A stretch of DNA of 64,000 nt, from positions 1 to 64,000 of the forward strand of contig MSHL01000035.1 of the NCBI GenBank assembly GCA_001941135.1, in the 5' to 3' direction. Below the pieces are notes generated by a model. That model did no database searches. It was not told where the DNA came from and was given only the letters and a program-made list of their open reading frames with translations. Position 1 is the first letter of the stretch. Each line of letters begins with the position of its first letter. Origin of the DNA: Ruminococcus sp. Zagget11 (GTDB taxonomy: Bacteria > Bacillota > Clostridia > Oscillospirales > Ruminococcaceae). A program made the position numbers and the translations under genes. This document shows positions 24,647 through 35,702 of this stretch, piece by piece.

Positions 24647-26089
24647 CTATTGTATACTCATATCATTCAGCAGCTGCTGCTTTTCATTCCAAAGCCTTTC
24701 GGACAAATCCACATAGTATGCATGGGGATTTTCAAAACGTCTTACCTTGTCCCAAAGGGTATTAATCTGCTCCGAACAGTATTCCTTGATTTCTGATGTA
24801 TTGGGAGAATTGTAAACACACTCACCCTTATCGAATATTCTGACAAGCAGCTTTTTGGCGGTAAAATCAGTGATACGCTTTTTCTTGTAAGGGTGTTCCG
24901 GGTCGAAAATCACATAGGGCTTGCTGTCGTCAACGATTTCACCATGGCAGGTGATAAGGTCGGCAATAGCCTTTCCGCTTTGATTATCATAAAACCTCCA
25001 AAGCTCCTTAAATCCGGGAGTGGTAATCTTTGTTACATTTTCGCTCAGCTTGATTTTCGGGATAAGCTTACCGTCCTTTTCTACGGCGGTCAGCTTATAT
25101 ACCCCTCCGAAAACAGGCTCGGAACGCGAGGTTATAAGCCTTTCTCCAACGCCGAAGCTGTCTATTTTCGCGCCCTGACGGATTATATCCTGTATGATAT
25201 ATTCATCGAGAGAATTTGACGCGACAATTTTTGCCTCGGGAAAGCCCGCATCATCAAGCATTTTTCTCGCTTTTTTGGAAAGATAGGTTATATCTCCGCT
25301 GTCAATTCTTATTCCGCCCGCCTTATAGCCCTGTGCTTTCAGCTCTTCAAATACCTTTATGGCATTGGGGATTCCCGATTTAAGCACATTGTAGGTGTCC
25401 ACAAGAAGCACTGCATTATTCGGATAGCATTTGGCATAGGCACGGAAAGCCTCAAGCTCACTGTCAAACATCTGTATCCATGAATGTGCCATAGTTCCCA
25501 GAGCGGGCACACCCATCATGCTGTCCGCAATTGTGCAGGCAGTGCCGCAGCAGCCGCCTATATATGCCGCTCTTGCTCCGTATATAGCGCCGTCACTGCC
25601 TTGGGCACGGCGCGAACCGAACTCCATAACAGGTCTGCCGTCAGCCGCCTTTACAATTCTTGCGGATTTTGTGGCAATAAGGCATTGGTGATCTATGCAG
25701 AGCAGCAGCATTGTTTCCAGAAATTGTGCCTGAACAGCAGGGCCTTTCACAATAACAAGAGGTTCATTCGGAAAAACAGGCGTACCCTCAGGTATAGCCC
25801 ATACATCGCAGCAGAAACGGAAGCTGCTTAAATAGGTGAGAAAATCCTCCGAAAAAATATTCTTTCCTCTTAAATACGATATATCCTCATCGCTGAAGTG
25901 AAGATTTTTAATGTAGCTTATTGCCTGTTCAAGTCCGCACATAACCGCAAAACCGCCCTCATCGGGGATTTTACGGAAATATAAATCAAAACAGCACACA
26001 GTGTCAGCCATACCGTTGACCAAATAGCCGTTTCCCATGGTAAGCTCGTAAAAGTCGGTGAGGAGAGTAAGATTTCTGTCATCGTACAT
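24647..26089 (-). CDS. pncB: Nicotinate phosphoribosyltransferase
   Basis: The enzyme makes nicotinate mononucleotide from nicotinate and PRPP, the entry of the Preiss-Handler NAD salvage route. The 480 residues include the N-terminal LLTDFYELTMGNGY, GSRRAQGSDGAIYGARAAYIGG, the phospho-His region GTMAHSWIQMFDSE, the IRIDSGD strand and GVGERLITSRSEPVFGGVYKL, all typical. ATG at 26089 follows AAAGG. It is the last gene of the pdxS-pdxT-ECF-SGNH-pncB operon, 5 bp after the hydrolase gene. Confidence 0.95.
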   Translation of the reverse strand: MYDDRNLTLLTDFYELTMGNGYLVNGMADTVCCFDLYFRKIPDEGGFAVMCGLEQAISYIKNLHFSDEDISYLRGKNIFSEDFLTYLSSFRFCCDVWAIPEGTPVFPNEPLVIVKGPAVQAQFLETMLLLCIDHQCLIATKSARIVKAADGRPVMEFGSRRAQGSDGAIYGARAAYIGGCCGTACTIADSMMGVPALGTMAHSWIQMFDSELEAFRAYAKCYPNNAVLLVDTYNVLKSGIPNAIKVFEELKAQGYKAGGIRIDSGDITYLSKKARKMLDDAGFPEAKIVASNSLDEYIIQDIIRQGAKIDSFGVGERLITSRSEPVFGGVYKLTAVEKDGKLIPKIKLSENVTKITTPGFKELWRFYDNQSGKAIADLITCHGEIVDDSKPYVIFDPEHPYKKKRITDFTAKKLLVRIFDKGECVYNSPNTSEIKEYCSEQINTLWDKVRRFENPHAYYVDLSERLWNEKQQLLNDMSIQ

Positions 26090-26094
26090 AAAAA

Positions 26095-27261
26095 TCAGCC
26101 TTTCGTTAATATTTTTTCAGGGACAGTCGCTGCCATTTTCTTATATGCTTTATCGCTTGGGTGGAGATGATCCCCGCTGTCAAAGCCGTCCGCAAAAGCC
26201 GAGGGATTTTCGGGATTTCTTAGGGCAAGGTCAAAGTCAATGCAGCCGTCGGAATCAGCGGTGGAGCGCATCCAATCATTTACACGACAGCGCAAATCCT
26301 CCCTGAACGGTGCATATGTACGCCAACCCTCAATCGGCAGCGGCGTTCCCAGATACGCCTTCATTCCGTATTCATGGGCAAGGGACAGGTAGCGTTTAAG
26401 CCCGTCTGTAATCTCCTCCGCAGTGGGAAGATCACTCCAGGGGCGGAATATATTTACATCTGTTCCCACAGGGTGGATAATATCATTGATACCCTGCTGT
26501 ATTATAACCGTATCCGCACCTGCCGTTACGGGAATTTCTGCGGGAAAGCGTATTTTACCGCGTAAACCGTAGCTTTCATAGGTTATATTGTCATATTGGC
26601 GTAAAATACGAGTGCCGCTGGCAGCACGGCGTACAATTGCGGTATTTTTATTATCGCTGTCAAGAACCCGCTGTGCGAGATAACCGCACCAAGACTGTGC
26701 CGTTATACTGTCGCCGTAGCATATTACCGCCCTTGCATTATTGTCGGTAAAAACATCGACAGAGCTGAGAAAATAGTAAACGTTTGTAGGACGGCTGAAC
26801 GCGGCGGGAAGCGCTTCGGCAGCCGAATAGTCACCTGCGGCATAATACCCTCCGGAAAAAGGACCTGTTACTGTTACCGCCGTTCTCATATGAGTAAAAT
26901 CCTTGAAATAAAGGCTGATTGTTATAGTTTCTCCTCTTTTTACATCAAGGGGAATTGTGTCGCTGACAAGCGAGCAGCCGTTGTTTATTACGGCGCTGTG
27001 GGAGGAATTGAATGTAATCTGCGTAAGCGTTTGGGGGTCAACGGAGGATTCCCCCGCAGATTTTGCGGCATATGCACGAGTAACGGCAATAGGCTCATTT
27101 CCGCAGAAATTGCTTAAGGTAATCCTAATGGCGGAGCCGTCAAGCATATTCTTTATAGGGTAACGCAAGGTCAGATCCTTTGCGTAATTTTCAGGCCGTC
27201 TGTCGGCGACCGATACTGCGCAGCCCCATGTACAAACCCATTTACAATCTGCATTTTCCAT
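26095..27261 (-). CDS. SGNH/GDSL-family hydrolase
   Basis: The 388-residue protein has an N-terminal beta-rich region (1-170), then an SGNH esterase domain with block I CYGDSITAQSW (Ser near residue 180), block III QQGINDII and block V DSGDHLHPSD containing the catalytic Asp/His. No signal peptide is present, so it acts inside the cell unless exported by another route. SGNH enzymes deacylate or deacetylate many substrates; nothing here points to one. ATG follows GGAGGAA. Its place between an ECF transporter gene and pncB in a cofactor operon is unexplained. Confidence 0.85.
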   Translation of the reverse strand: MENADCKWVCTWGCAVSVADRRPENYAKDLTLRYPIKNMLDGSAIRITLSNFCGNEPIAVTRAYAAKSAGESSVDPQTLTQITFNSSHSAVINNGCSLVSDTIPLDVKRGETITISLYFKDFTHMRTAVTVTGPFSGGYYAAGDYSAAEALPAAFSRPTNVYYFLSSVDVFTDNNARAVICYGDSITAQSWCGYLAQRVLDSDNKNTAIVRRAASGTRILRQYDNITYESYGLRGKIRFPAEIPVTAGADTVIIQQGINDIIHPVGTDVNIFRPWSDLPTAEEITDGLKRYLSLAHEYGMKAYLGTPLPIEGWRTYAPFREDLRCRVNDWMRSTADSDGCIDFDLALRNPENPSAFADGFDSGDHLHPSDKAYKKMAATVPEKILTKG

Positions 27262-27288
27262 TACAATTCCTCCAAATCGGGTCTTATG

Positions 27289-27918
27289 TTAATTTTCCGC
27301 GGTTTTTGTCCGAGTATTCCTTGATGGCGAAAAAACAAGATATTTTCCTGCCTGCGTGGATTTAAGCGATGCGGCAAGGGCGATGCTCAAGGGTACGGAG
27401 ATGATTACCGCCAAAATTCCATTGGTGCAGGACGCAACAGCCTTTGTTGAAAGGGCAAGCAAAGCAGCTTTGAACGGCTCTCCGAGAAGAAGATTGGAAA
27501 CCAAGGATTTTCCCAGATAAAGCACAATATAGGTAATCTGACCGCAAACAGCGCCGATAAGTATTCCGTAAAGGTTTCTTCCGCCCAGTATATGCTCCTT
27601 GCCTTTTCCCGAAAGCACCTTTACAAGCAGTCCCGAAACAAAGCCCATAGCAAATTTGGTACAAAAGGTTATAGGTGCGGATGCAATATAAAGGGGATTG
27701 GTGAGATCATATATCGCTCCGCCAAGACCCGATGAAAGTCCGCCTACAAGCGGTCCGAACATAAGTCCCGAAAGCAGGCACATGGAATTGCCAAGATGAA
27801 TACGGGACTGAGTTCCTATCTGGAAGGACATATAATTCCCCGCAAATACAAGTGCGGTCATAAGTCCCACTATTACAATAAACAGAAGCTTTTTATTTTT
27901 TACATCAGATTGTGACAT
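27289..27918 (-). CDS. ECF transporter S component, possibly for a vitamin B6 compound
   Basis: A 209-residue membrane protein with six predicted helices. The N-terminal helix (LLFIVIVGLMTALVFAGNYM), the GTQSRIHLGNSMCLLSGLMFGP loop and GGLSSGLGGAIYDLTNPLYI are typical of ECF S components. ATG at 27918 follows GAGGAGA; a longer frame from 28020 overlaps pdxT and is rejected. It lies 46 bp after pdxT. Substrate is inferred only from the pdxS-pdxT context, and comparative work has proposed B6-type S components next to such genes. No EcfA/T genes are present, so it must use a shared energising module. Confidence 0.8.
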   Translation of the reverse strand: MSQSDVKNKKLLFIVIVGLMTALVFAGNYMSFQIGTQSRIHLGNSMCLLSGLMFGPLVGGLSSGLGGAIYDLTNPLYIASAPITFCTKFAMGFVSGLLVKVLSGKGKEHILGGRNLYGILIGAVCGQITYIVLYLGKSLVSNLLLGEPFKAALLALSTKAVASCTNGILAVIISVPLSIALAASLKSTQAGKYLVFSPSRNTRTKTAEN

Positions 27919-27964
27919 TGTATAGCTCTCCTCAAAGTTAGTTATTTGATTGGTTTGATAGTTA

Positions 27965-28543
27965 TTAACAAACGGTATAATTACGACACATTTCACAGAA
28001 ATATTCATGAATACGGACATCCTCGTTAAGCTCCGGATGAAAGGCAGTTACAAGCTGATTATCCTGCCTTGCTGCAACGATTTTTCCGCCCACCTCGGCA
28101 AGGATTTCGGTATTACCCGAAACCGAGCTTATAAAAGGGGCGCGGATAAAGGTCATAGGAACATCTCCGATACCATTGAAGCAGGCGGTTGTATGAAAGC
28201 TGCCCAGCTGTCGCCCGTAGGCATTCCGTACAGCGGTAATATCCATCGAAGCAATATAGCTGTGAGTGTCATTTTCAATATTCTTTGCAAGAAGCAGAAG
28301 TCCCGCACAAGTGCCAAATACAGGCAAGCCCGACAATATCATCTTGCGAATAGGCTCAAGAAGTCCCAATTCATTCATAAGCTTTCCCTGTATGGTGCTT
28401 TCCCCTCCGGGAATAATCAAGCCGTCAAAGGAATTGCCGATATCGTCCTGCTTGCGTATTTCAAAGGAATTGACACCGATTTGTGCAAGCATATGTTCAT
28501 GCTCGATAAATGCTCCCTGCAGTGCAAGCACTCCGATTCGCAT
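27965..28543 (-). CDS. pdxT: PdxT, glutaminase subunit of pyridoxal 5'-phosphate synthase
   Basis: The 192-residue class I glutaminase releases ammonia from glutamine for PdxS. The catalytic Cys lies in FGTCAGLLLLA, the His/Glu of the triad in TAFHPELNED, and the PGGESTI oxyanion region is intact. The start codon abuts the pdxS stop with no gap, so translation is coupled and stoichiometric assembly (12 + 12 complex) is favoured. Confidence 0.96.
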   Translation of the reverse strand: MRIGVLALQGAFIEHEHMLAQIGVNSFEIRKQDDIGNSFDGLIIPGGESTIQGKLMNELGLLEPIRKMILSGLPVFGTCAGLLLLAKNIENDTHSYIASMDITAVRNAYGRQLGSFHTTACFNGIGDVPMTFIRAPFISSVSGNTEILAEVGGKIVAARQDNQLVTAFHPELNEDVRIHEYFCEMCRNYTVC

Positions 28544-29419
28544 TTACTTTCCTCTTTCCGCCATAAGCAGTTCGATTTCCTGCTCGTTGATTCCGACCAT
28601 TGCCTCGCCGAGATCCTCGGAAAGCTCCGCAAGCATTTTCGCATCGGTGTAATTGGTTACAGCCTTTACTATAGCGGCAGCACGTTTTTCGGGATTTCCC
28701 GATTTAAATATACCGCTGCCTACAAATACGCCCTCTGCGCCAAGCTGCATCATCAACGCCGCATCTGCGGGAGTGGCAACACCGCCTGCGGCAAAGTTTA
28801 CTACCGGCAGCTTTTTATTATTATGTACATAAAGCACCAAATCATAGGGGACTTGAAGCTGCTTTGCCGCATCATAAAGCTCATCCTCGGACATAGAACC
28901 GATTCGGCGAATTTCCGACTGCATAAGGCGCATATGGCGAACAGCCTGTACTACATCTCCCGTACCCGGCTCGCCTTTTGTACGAATCATAGCCGCACCC
29001 TCATTGATACGGCGCAGAGCCTCGCCCAAATCCTTTGCACCGCAGACAAAAGGCACATCGAAAGCTGTTTTGTCAATATGGTACTTGTCGTCCGCAGGAG
29101 AGAGAACCTCACTTTCGTCAATGTAGTCTATCTCAATTGCCTGCAGAATTTGCGCCTCCGCAAAATGACCTATACGGCATTTTGCCATGACGGGTATGGA
29201 AACAGCGTTCTGTATTCCCTTTATCATTTTGGGGTCGCTCATTCGTGAAACGCCGCCTGCCGCACGAATATCTGCGGGGATACGTTCCAGTGCCATTACG
29301 GCGCAGGCACCTGCGGCTTCGGCAATTTTTGCCTGTTCGGGTGTTGTGACATCCATAATTACCCCGCCTTTAAGCATCTGCGCCAAATTTTTATTAAGCT
29401 CAAATCTGTTATTTTCCAT
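28544..29419 (-). CDS. pdxS: PdxS, synthase subunit of pyridoxal 5'-phosphate synthase
   Basis: A 291-residue (beta/alpha)8 enzyme that makes PLP from ribose 5-phosphate, glyceraldehyde 3-phosphate and ammonia. Visible: the N-terminal [19 protein letters not shown], the catalytic-Lys region [29 protein letters not shown], and the phosphate-binding [19 protein letters not shown] and [14 protein letters not shown] lies after GAAAGGAG. First gene of the operon. Confidence 0.97.
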   Translation of the reverse strand: MENNRFELNKNLAQMLKGGVIMDVTTPEQAKIAEAAGACAVMALERIPADIRAAGGVSRMSDPKMIKGIQNAVSIPVMAKCRIGHFAEAQILQAIEIDYIDESEVLSPADDKYHIDKTAFDVPFVCGAKDLGEALRRINEGAAMIRTKGEPGTGDVVQAVRHMRLMQSEIRRIGSMSEDELYDAAKQLQVPYDLVLYVHNNKKLPVVNFAAGGVATPADAALMMQLGAEGVFVGSGIFKSGNPEKRAAAIVKAVTNYTDAKMLAELSEDLGEAMVGINEQEIELLMAERGK

Positions 29420-29488
29420 TGTGGCTGCTCCTTTCAGGATTACAAAATACTGCTCACGGGAAGCTTTTTCCCATGAATCATCAATATT

Positions 29489-29517
29489 ATGTTACACCAC
29501 AGCGGGGAAAAAATCAA
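29489..29517 (-). promoter_or_regulatory. Candidate promoter of the pdxS operon
   Basis: On the minus strand TTGATT (29512-29517) and TAACAT (29489-29494) are separated by 17 bp, 70 bp before pdxS. A GGGAA/TTCCC hairpin lies in the leader. The -10 is a moderate match. Confidence 0.6.
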
Positions 29518-29703
29518 ACAGGGAGGATGTAATTGGAATATCCCTAAAATCTGTCATTTGTCACAACTTGTATGCACTTTTAACGGCTAAATTTATAATA
29601 AATACACAAATAAATTATTTTCCGTAGTTAATCATGAAAAGCTTGCAAAAATTATCAACAAAAATGCTGAATATATGCGCCGTAAAACTGTGCAAAAGGC
29701 AAA

Positions 29704-30615
29704 TTATTGCTCTGCGATACACCTAAGCTTTTCGGTAATTTCGGTGGTAAGATTTTTAAGCCTTGAAGTGGGTCGCTCTATTAGAGTTGAGTAAATATGA
29801 TAGATCCACCCGTTTTGATATGCAGAGGTTTCGGAAAGGGGAGAGAGGTCTGTGTTATCATAGGCATACAATATTACCTGCGGATCGGCGGCAATTATTT
29901 CGGAAGCGGTCATTTGAGCAGAATCAACGGATAATGCGACATTTTCACCGAAACAAGAAATATAATTTCCCGCAAAGCTGCTGCCGGTTGCAACAGAGTA
30001 GGTATCGCCAAATTCCTCAAGTATAAGAAGAATGCTTTCACAGGAGCTGTCAGCGCTCTCGATAGCCTCACGATAGTCTCTTAAGGCATTTTCGGCGGCT
30101 TCTGCATATTCAAGCTGTCCGCAGAAAATCATGGCAAGCTTTTCATAAAGGTCATAAAGCTCCTCATTATTTTTTGGAGCATCGAGTATCATAACACTTG
30201 TCCCGTTTGCTTCAAGAGTAAGGATATCCTTATTTGCTATAGGGGTAAGGGAAACGAGCAGTCGGGGATTATATTCGCTGATAGCATCGATATCGGGATT
30301 TACCGATGAACCTACGGCGGGAAGTGATGTGATTTCCTCGGGATAATCGCAATAGGTATTGCGGCAGACCAATCTGTCCGAAAAGCCAAGCTCAGCGATT
30401 ATTTCGGTAAGTGCGGGGGAAAGCGATGCGACACTTTTTGGAGAGGCTGAAAAAACCAATCCTTCCACAGTAACAGGGTAATCGGTGACGTCCTCCGCAG
30501 TCGGTTGGAGGGAAGCCTCCGCCATAGCAGGCTCTGCAATTTCCGTACAGCCAACCAACATCGATATAATGATAAGCATTGAAAGGGATAAGAAAAAACG
30601 CATTGACTTTATCAT
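29704..30615 (-). CDS. Orphan ABC-transporter substrate-binding lipoprotein (BtuF/FepB-like)
   Basis: The 303-residue protein has a signal with lipobox LVGC (Cys about residue 23) and a class III (TroA/BtuF) binding fold joined by a long helix: SPKSVASLSPALTEIIAELG at the start of lobe 1, the LPAVGSSVNPDIDAISEYNP strand-turn, and TASEIIAADPQVILYAY in lobe 2. Such proteins bind cobalamin, haem or ferric siderophores. No permease or ATPase gene is adjacent. I chose ATG 30615 (GGTGA 5 nt upstream) over a TTG at 30687 with a badly placed ribosome binding site. A -10 (TATAAT complement at 30699-30704, extended TGn) lies upstream, and an AACGG/CCGTT hairpin sits just before the ribosome binding site. 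Confidence 0.82.
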   Translation of the reverse strand: MIKSMRFFLSLSMLIIISMLVGCTEIAEPAMAEASLQPTAEDVTDYPVTVEGLVFSASPKSVASLSPALTEIIAELGFSDRLVCRNTYCDYPEEITSLPAVGSSVNPDIDAISEYNPRLLVSLTPIANKDILTLEANGTSVMILDAPKNNEELYDLYEKLAMIFCGQLEYAEAAENALRDYREAIESADSSCESILLILEEFGDTYSVATGSSFAGNYISCFGENVALSVDSAQMTASEIIAADPQVILYAYDNTDLSPLSETSAYQNGWIYHIYSTLIERPTSRLKNLTTEITEKLRCIAEQ

Positions 30616-30773
30616 AAAATTCACCAACGGTAAAACCGTTATGCACACAGTGCGGCTCACAAAAGGGTACTCGGATATATAATTCAACCTACCTTTACAT
30701 TATATCACAAAAAGCGATTTAAATGTGGATATAATGTTAAATAAATATTCTCTGAAAAATTTGCTGATTTATC

Positions 30774-30802
30774 TTGACGAATTGAATGAATTGTACTATA
30801 AT
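30774..30802 (+). promoter_or_regulatory. Promoter of the ilvBNC operon
   Basis: TTGACG (30774-30779) and TATAAT (30797-30802) are separated by 17 bp. The leader to ilvB is about 77 nt, too short for a T-box; I see no leader peptide rich in branched-chain codons. Confidence 0.88.
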
Positions 30803-30885
30803 ATAAAGAGTGTTTCCGTTACGTATATATCCTTTGGGTTTTGTGCCGCGGATGCATAGTTTACAATGATATGGAGTGAAAAGGA

Positions 30886-32502
30886 ATGATATCAGCTGCA
30901 AGGGCGATGGTAAAATGTCTGGAAAATGAGGGTATAAGTGTTGTCTTCGGTTACCCCGGTGCGGCGATTTGTCCCTTTTATGATGAGCTTGCACGCTCGA
31001 AAATAAAGCATGTCTTAGTTCGGCATGAGGCTAACGGAGGTCATGCTGCCAGCGGATATGCGAGAATGACAAATAAACCGGCTGTATGTATAGCAACATC
31101 CGGTCCGGGTGCTACCAACCTTTTAACGGCAATTGCCACCGCTTATGCCGACAGCGTACCGCTTATTTGTATTACAGGACAGGTTTCCACCGATTCTATC
31201 GGCTGCGATGTTTTTCAAGAGGTTGATATAACCGGTGCTGCCGAGCCTTTTGTAAAGCACAGCTATCTTATAAAGGACGCTGCACAGCTGCCGCGAATTT
31301 TCAAAGAGGCGTTTTATATTGCAGGTACGGGGAGAAAGGGTCCGGTGCTTATCGATGTACCGCAGGACGTACAGACTGCACTGATTGATTTTGAATATCC
31401 CGAAACCGTTACAATGCGTACATACAAGCCTACTGTCAAGGGTAATCCCATGCAGATAAAGAAAATCTGCGAAGCGCTGGAGCAGTCGAAAAAGCCGCTT
31501 ATATGCGCAGGCGGAGGAATTTTCCTCGCAGGTGCGGAGGACGAGCTTAGAGCTTTCGTTGAGAAATCGGGTATACCTGCCGTTTCCACCATGATGGGGC
31601 TAAGTCTTTTCCCATCAAAGCATCCTCTTTATCAGGGTATGCTCGGTATGCACGGAGTGCGCTCCGCAAATTATGCGGTAAACAGCTGCGATACGCTTAT
31701 AATAGCCGGTGCAAGAGTTGGCGACAGAGCGGTCAGATCTCCCATTTCCTTGGCTGACGGCAAGAAGATAATACATATCGATATTGACCCTGCCGAGATA
31801 GGAAAGAATATCCCTGTGGATATTCCTCTTGTAGGCGACTGCAAGGCTATCCTTTCGGAAATGACCGAGAAGATTTCCACTGTTGACTACAGCGGCTGGA
31901 TAGAGGAGCTTTCGGCAGTTAAAAACGCTGAACCCGAGGGCGAGGAAACCGAGGGGTATATTAACCCGAAAATGTTCATGAAAAAGCTTTCCAATGCATT
32001 GCCGGATAATGTTGTTTGCGTTGCGGATGTCGGTCAGAACCAGATATGGGCGTGCAACAACTTTGAAATACGCAGCGGCGGAAGATTTCTTACCACAGGC
32101 GGAATGGGTACAATGGGCTACTCCATTCCCTGCGGAATAGGCGCAAAGCTTGCAGCGCCCGACAGAGAGGTTGTCGTTGTCTGCGGCGATGGTTCTTTCC
32201 AGATGGAAATGATGGAGCTTGCAACCATGATGCAGGAGAAAATAGCGGTAAAGATTGTTATTATGAGAAATAAACGTCTTGGAATGGTGCGCGAGCTTCA
32301 GACGAAAATGTACAATGATGTGCAGATAGCGGTTCATCTTGACGGAGATCCCGATTTTGTTGCCCTTGCGAAAGCATATGGTATTGAGGCGGAAAGAGTT
32401 TCGACCATGGCGGATGCAGAGGAAAAAATAGCGCGGCTTGCATCCTCCGATAAGCCCTATCTGCTTGAGTGCAACGTTTACAAGCTTGAATCCACACTTT
32501 AA
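30886..32502 (+). CDS. ilvB: Acetolactate synthase large (catalytic) subunit
   Basis: ThDP-dependent enzyme joining two pyruvates (or pyruvate and 2-ketobutyrate) for valine, leucine and isoleucine synthesis. The 538 residues show the catalytic Glu48 in VLRVRHEANGG-type context (LVRHEANGGHAASGYAR), the FAD/central domain, and the ThDP-Mg motif GDGSFQMEMMELATM to MRNKRLGM. It is a little shorter than E. coli IlvB (no C-terminal extension). ATG follows GGAGTGAAAAGG. First gene of ilvBNC, 14 bp before ilvN; the regulatory subunit next door supports an anabolic, feedback-inhibited enzyme. Confidence 0.95.
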   Translation: MISAARAMVKCLENEGISVVFGYPGAAICPFYDELARSKIKHVLVRHEANGGHAASGYARMTNKPAVCIATSGPGATNLLTAIATAYADSVPLICITGQVSTDSIGCDVFQEVDITGAAEPFVKHSYLIKDAAQLPRIFKEAFYIAGTGRKGPVLIDVPQDVQTALIDFEYPETVTMRTYKPTVKGNPMQIKKICEALEQSKKPLICAGGGIFLAGAEDELRAFVEKSGIPAVSTMMGLSLFPSKHPLYQGMLGMHGVRSANYAVNSCDTLIIAGARVGDRAVRSPISLADGKKIIHIDIDPAEIGKNIPVDIPLVGDCKAILSEMTEKISTVDYSGWIEELSAVKNAEPEGEETEGYINPKMFMKKLSNALPDNVVCVADVGQNQIWACNNFEIRSGGRFLTTGGMGTMGYSIPCGIGAKLAAPDREVVVVCGDGSFQMEMMELATMMQEKIAVKIVIMRNKRLGMVRELQTKMYNDVQIAVHLDGDPDFVALAKAYGIEAERVSTMADAEEKIARLASSDKPYLLECNVYKLESTL

Positions 32503-32516
32503 GCGGAGGTTTTCAT

Positions 32517-34156
<1,640 letters not shown>

Positions 34157-34178
34157 TAAAAAATCTTAGATTTACGGG

Positions 34179-34210
34179 CAAGGGGTGTTTAAAACGCCCC
34201 TTGTTTTTAT
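34179..34210 (+). terminator. Terminator of the ilvBNC operon
   Basis: CAAGGGG (34179-34185) with TG pairs with CGCCCCTTG (34195-34203), followed by TTTTTATT. Confidence 0.88.
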
Positions 34211-34221
34211 TACACCCTTTA

Positions 34222-34262
34222 TTGAAGAAAACGGCTGCCGCATTTTTAACTGCGGCAGCCGT
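34222..34262 (-). terminator. Terminator of the cysE-cysS operon
   Basis: ACGGCTGCCGCA (34231-34242) pairs perfectly with TGCGGCAGCCGT (34251-34262), 8-nt loop. On the minus strand it is followed by TTTCTTC. It lies 17 bp past the cysS stop. Confidence 0.85.
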
Positions 34263-34279
34263 CAATTGTTAATCTGCAA

Positions 34280-35698
34280 TTACTGTTTTGCTTTAATCCT
34301 TGTACCCTCTCTTGTTTCCTCAATTACATAGCCCATTTCGGATATTCTGTCACGAATAGAGTCTGCAAGGGCAAAATCCTTTGCCTTTCTTGCTCGCTTT
34401 CTCTGCTCTGCCAGTTCAAGCACTTCATGAGGAATATCATCATTTTCGGATTTTTTACTGTCGTTGAGTTCGGTGGCAAGCTTTATCAAATCAAGCGACA
34501 GCACCTTGTCAAGCTCCTTAATGACAGCTATTTTTGTGGCGGGGTTCGTATCATATTTGAAAACATCGTAAAGAGCTGTAATGGCAAGCGATGTGTTCAA
34601 ATCGTTATCCATTGCGGCTTTGAAATTCCCGATAAGCGTATCATAAGCCGCTGTGTCAATGTCACCGTCACTGTTGAGCAGCGGCACAATCCTTGCAATC
34701 AGCTTTTCAAATGCTCCCTTTGCATTGTCAAGGTTTTCGCAGGAGAATACTAAGGACTTGCGGTAGTGGGAAAGCAGACAGAAAAATCTGTATACCATGG
34801 GATTATAGCCCTTTTCCTCAAGCAGTGAAACCGTAAGAAATTCGCCCTTTGATTTGCTCATTTTTCCGCTGTTGGTATTCAGGTGGTGAACATGAAACCA
34901 ATGTCCGCACCAGCTATGGCCCAAATATGCTTCCGACTGCGCTATTTCGTTGATATGGTGGGGGAACGCGTTATCTATTCCGCCGCAGTGGAGATCAAGA
35001 TATTCGCCCAAATGCTTCATGCTTATGCAGGAACATTCTATATGCCAGCCGGGGTAGCCCATTCCCCAAGGGCTTTCCCATTTAAGCTCTTGATCGTCAA
35101 ACTTTGACTTAGTAAACCACAGTACGAAATCCGCTTTGTTTCTTTTGTTGGAATCGGCGTCAACGCCCTCTCGTACTCCCACAGCCAAATTCTCTTCGGA
35201 AACATCTCCGAAAACATAGTATTTATCCAGCTTTGAAGTGTCAAAGTAGATATTTCCCCCTGCACTGTAGGCATATCCCTTTTCAATAAGTGAAGAAATC
35301 ACTTTGATAAATTCGTCGATACAGCTCGTGGCAGGCTCTACAACGTCAGGCTTCTTTATATTCAGCTTGCGGCAGTCATCGAAAAAAGCCTTTGTGTAAA
35401 AATCGGCAATTTCCATAACGGTTTTATGTTCACGCTTTGCGCCCTTAAGCATCTTATCATCGCCGGTATCGCCGTCGCTTGTCAAATGTCCAACATCGGT
35501 TATATTCATAACGCGCTTTACATCGTAGCCGCTGAAGCGAAGATATTTTTCCAATACATCCTCCATAATATAGCTGCGCAGATTACCGATATGGGCGAAG
35601 TGGTAAACGGTAGGACCGCAGGTATACATACTTACCTTTCCGTCCTCATGGGTGATAAATTCATCCTTTGTATGCGTCAAAGAATTATACAGCTTCAT
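34280..35698 (-). CDS. cysS: Cysteinyl-tRNA synthetase
   Basis: Class I aminoacyl-tRNA synthetase of 472 residues. The zinc-binding Cys is in YTCGPTVYHFAHIGNLRS, which also holds the HIGN form of the HIGH motif; other zinc ligands are in GWHIECSCISM and FPHHINEIAQSEA. KMSKSKGEFLT is the second signature. The C-terminal DALR-like helical domain is present. It follows cysE by 4 bp on the minus strand, and the Cys T-box upstream should control both. Confidence 0.97.
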   Translation of the reverse strand: MKLYNSLTHTKDEFITHEDGKVSMYTCGPTVYHFAHIGNLRSYIMEDVLEKYLRFSGYDVKRVMNITDVGHLTSDGDTGDDKMLKGAKREHKTVMEIADFYTKAFFDDCRKLNIKKPDVVEPATSCIDEFIKVISSLIEKGYAYSAGGNIYFDTSKLDKYYVFGDVSEENLAVGVREGVDADSNKRNKADFVLWFTKSKFDDQELKWESPWGMGYPGWHIECSCISMKHLGEYLDLHCGGIDNAFPHHINEIAQSEAYLGHSWCGHWFHVHHLNTNSGKMSKSKGEFLTVSLLEEKGYNPMVYRFFCLLSHYRKSLVFSCENLDNAKGAFEKLIARIVPLLNSDGDIDTAAYDTLIGNFKAAMDNDLNTSLAITALYDVFKYDTNPATKIAVIKELDKVLSLDLIKLATELNDSKKSENDDIPHEVLELAEQRKRARKAKDFALADSIRDRISEMGYVIEETREGTRIKAKQ

Positions 35699-35702
35699 TT
35701 TA

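Noticed and set aside
28007..29248. 413-codon open frame opposite pdxT and pdxS
   Set aside because: Antisense to two firmly identified genes, crosses the gene boundary, no ribosome binding site, composition (Cys/His/Tyr/Lys-rich) typical of shadow frames.
30809..30885. Possible T-box or leader-peptide attenuator before ilvB
   Set aside because: The leader is only about 77 nt, without a TGGnACCGCG core, a run of branched-chain codons or a terminator hairpin.
31615..32337. 240-codon open frame opposite ilvB
   Set aside because: Antisense shadow of the ThDP-binding half of acetolactate synthase.
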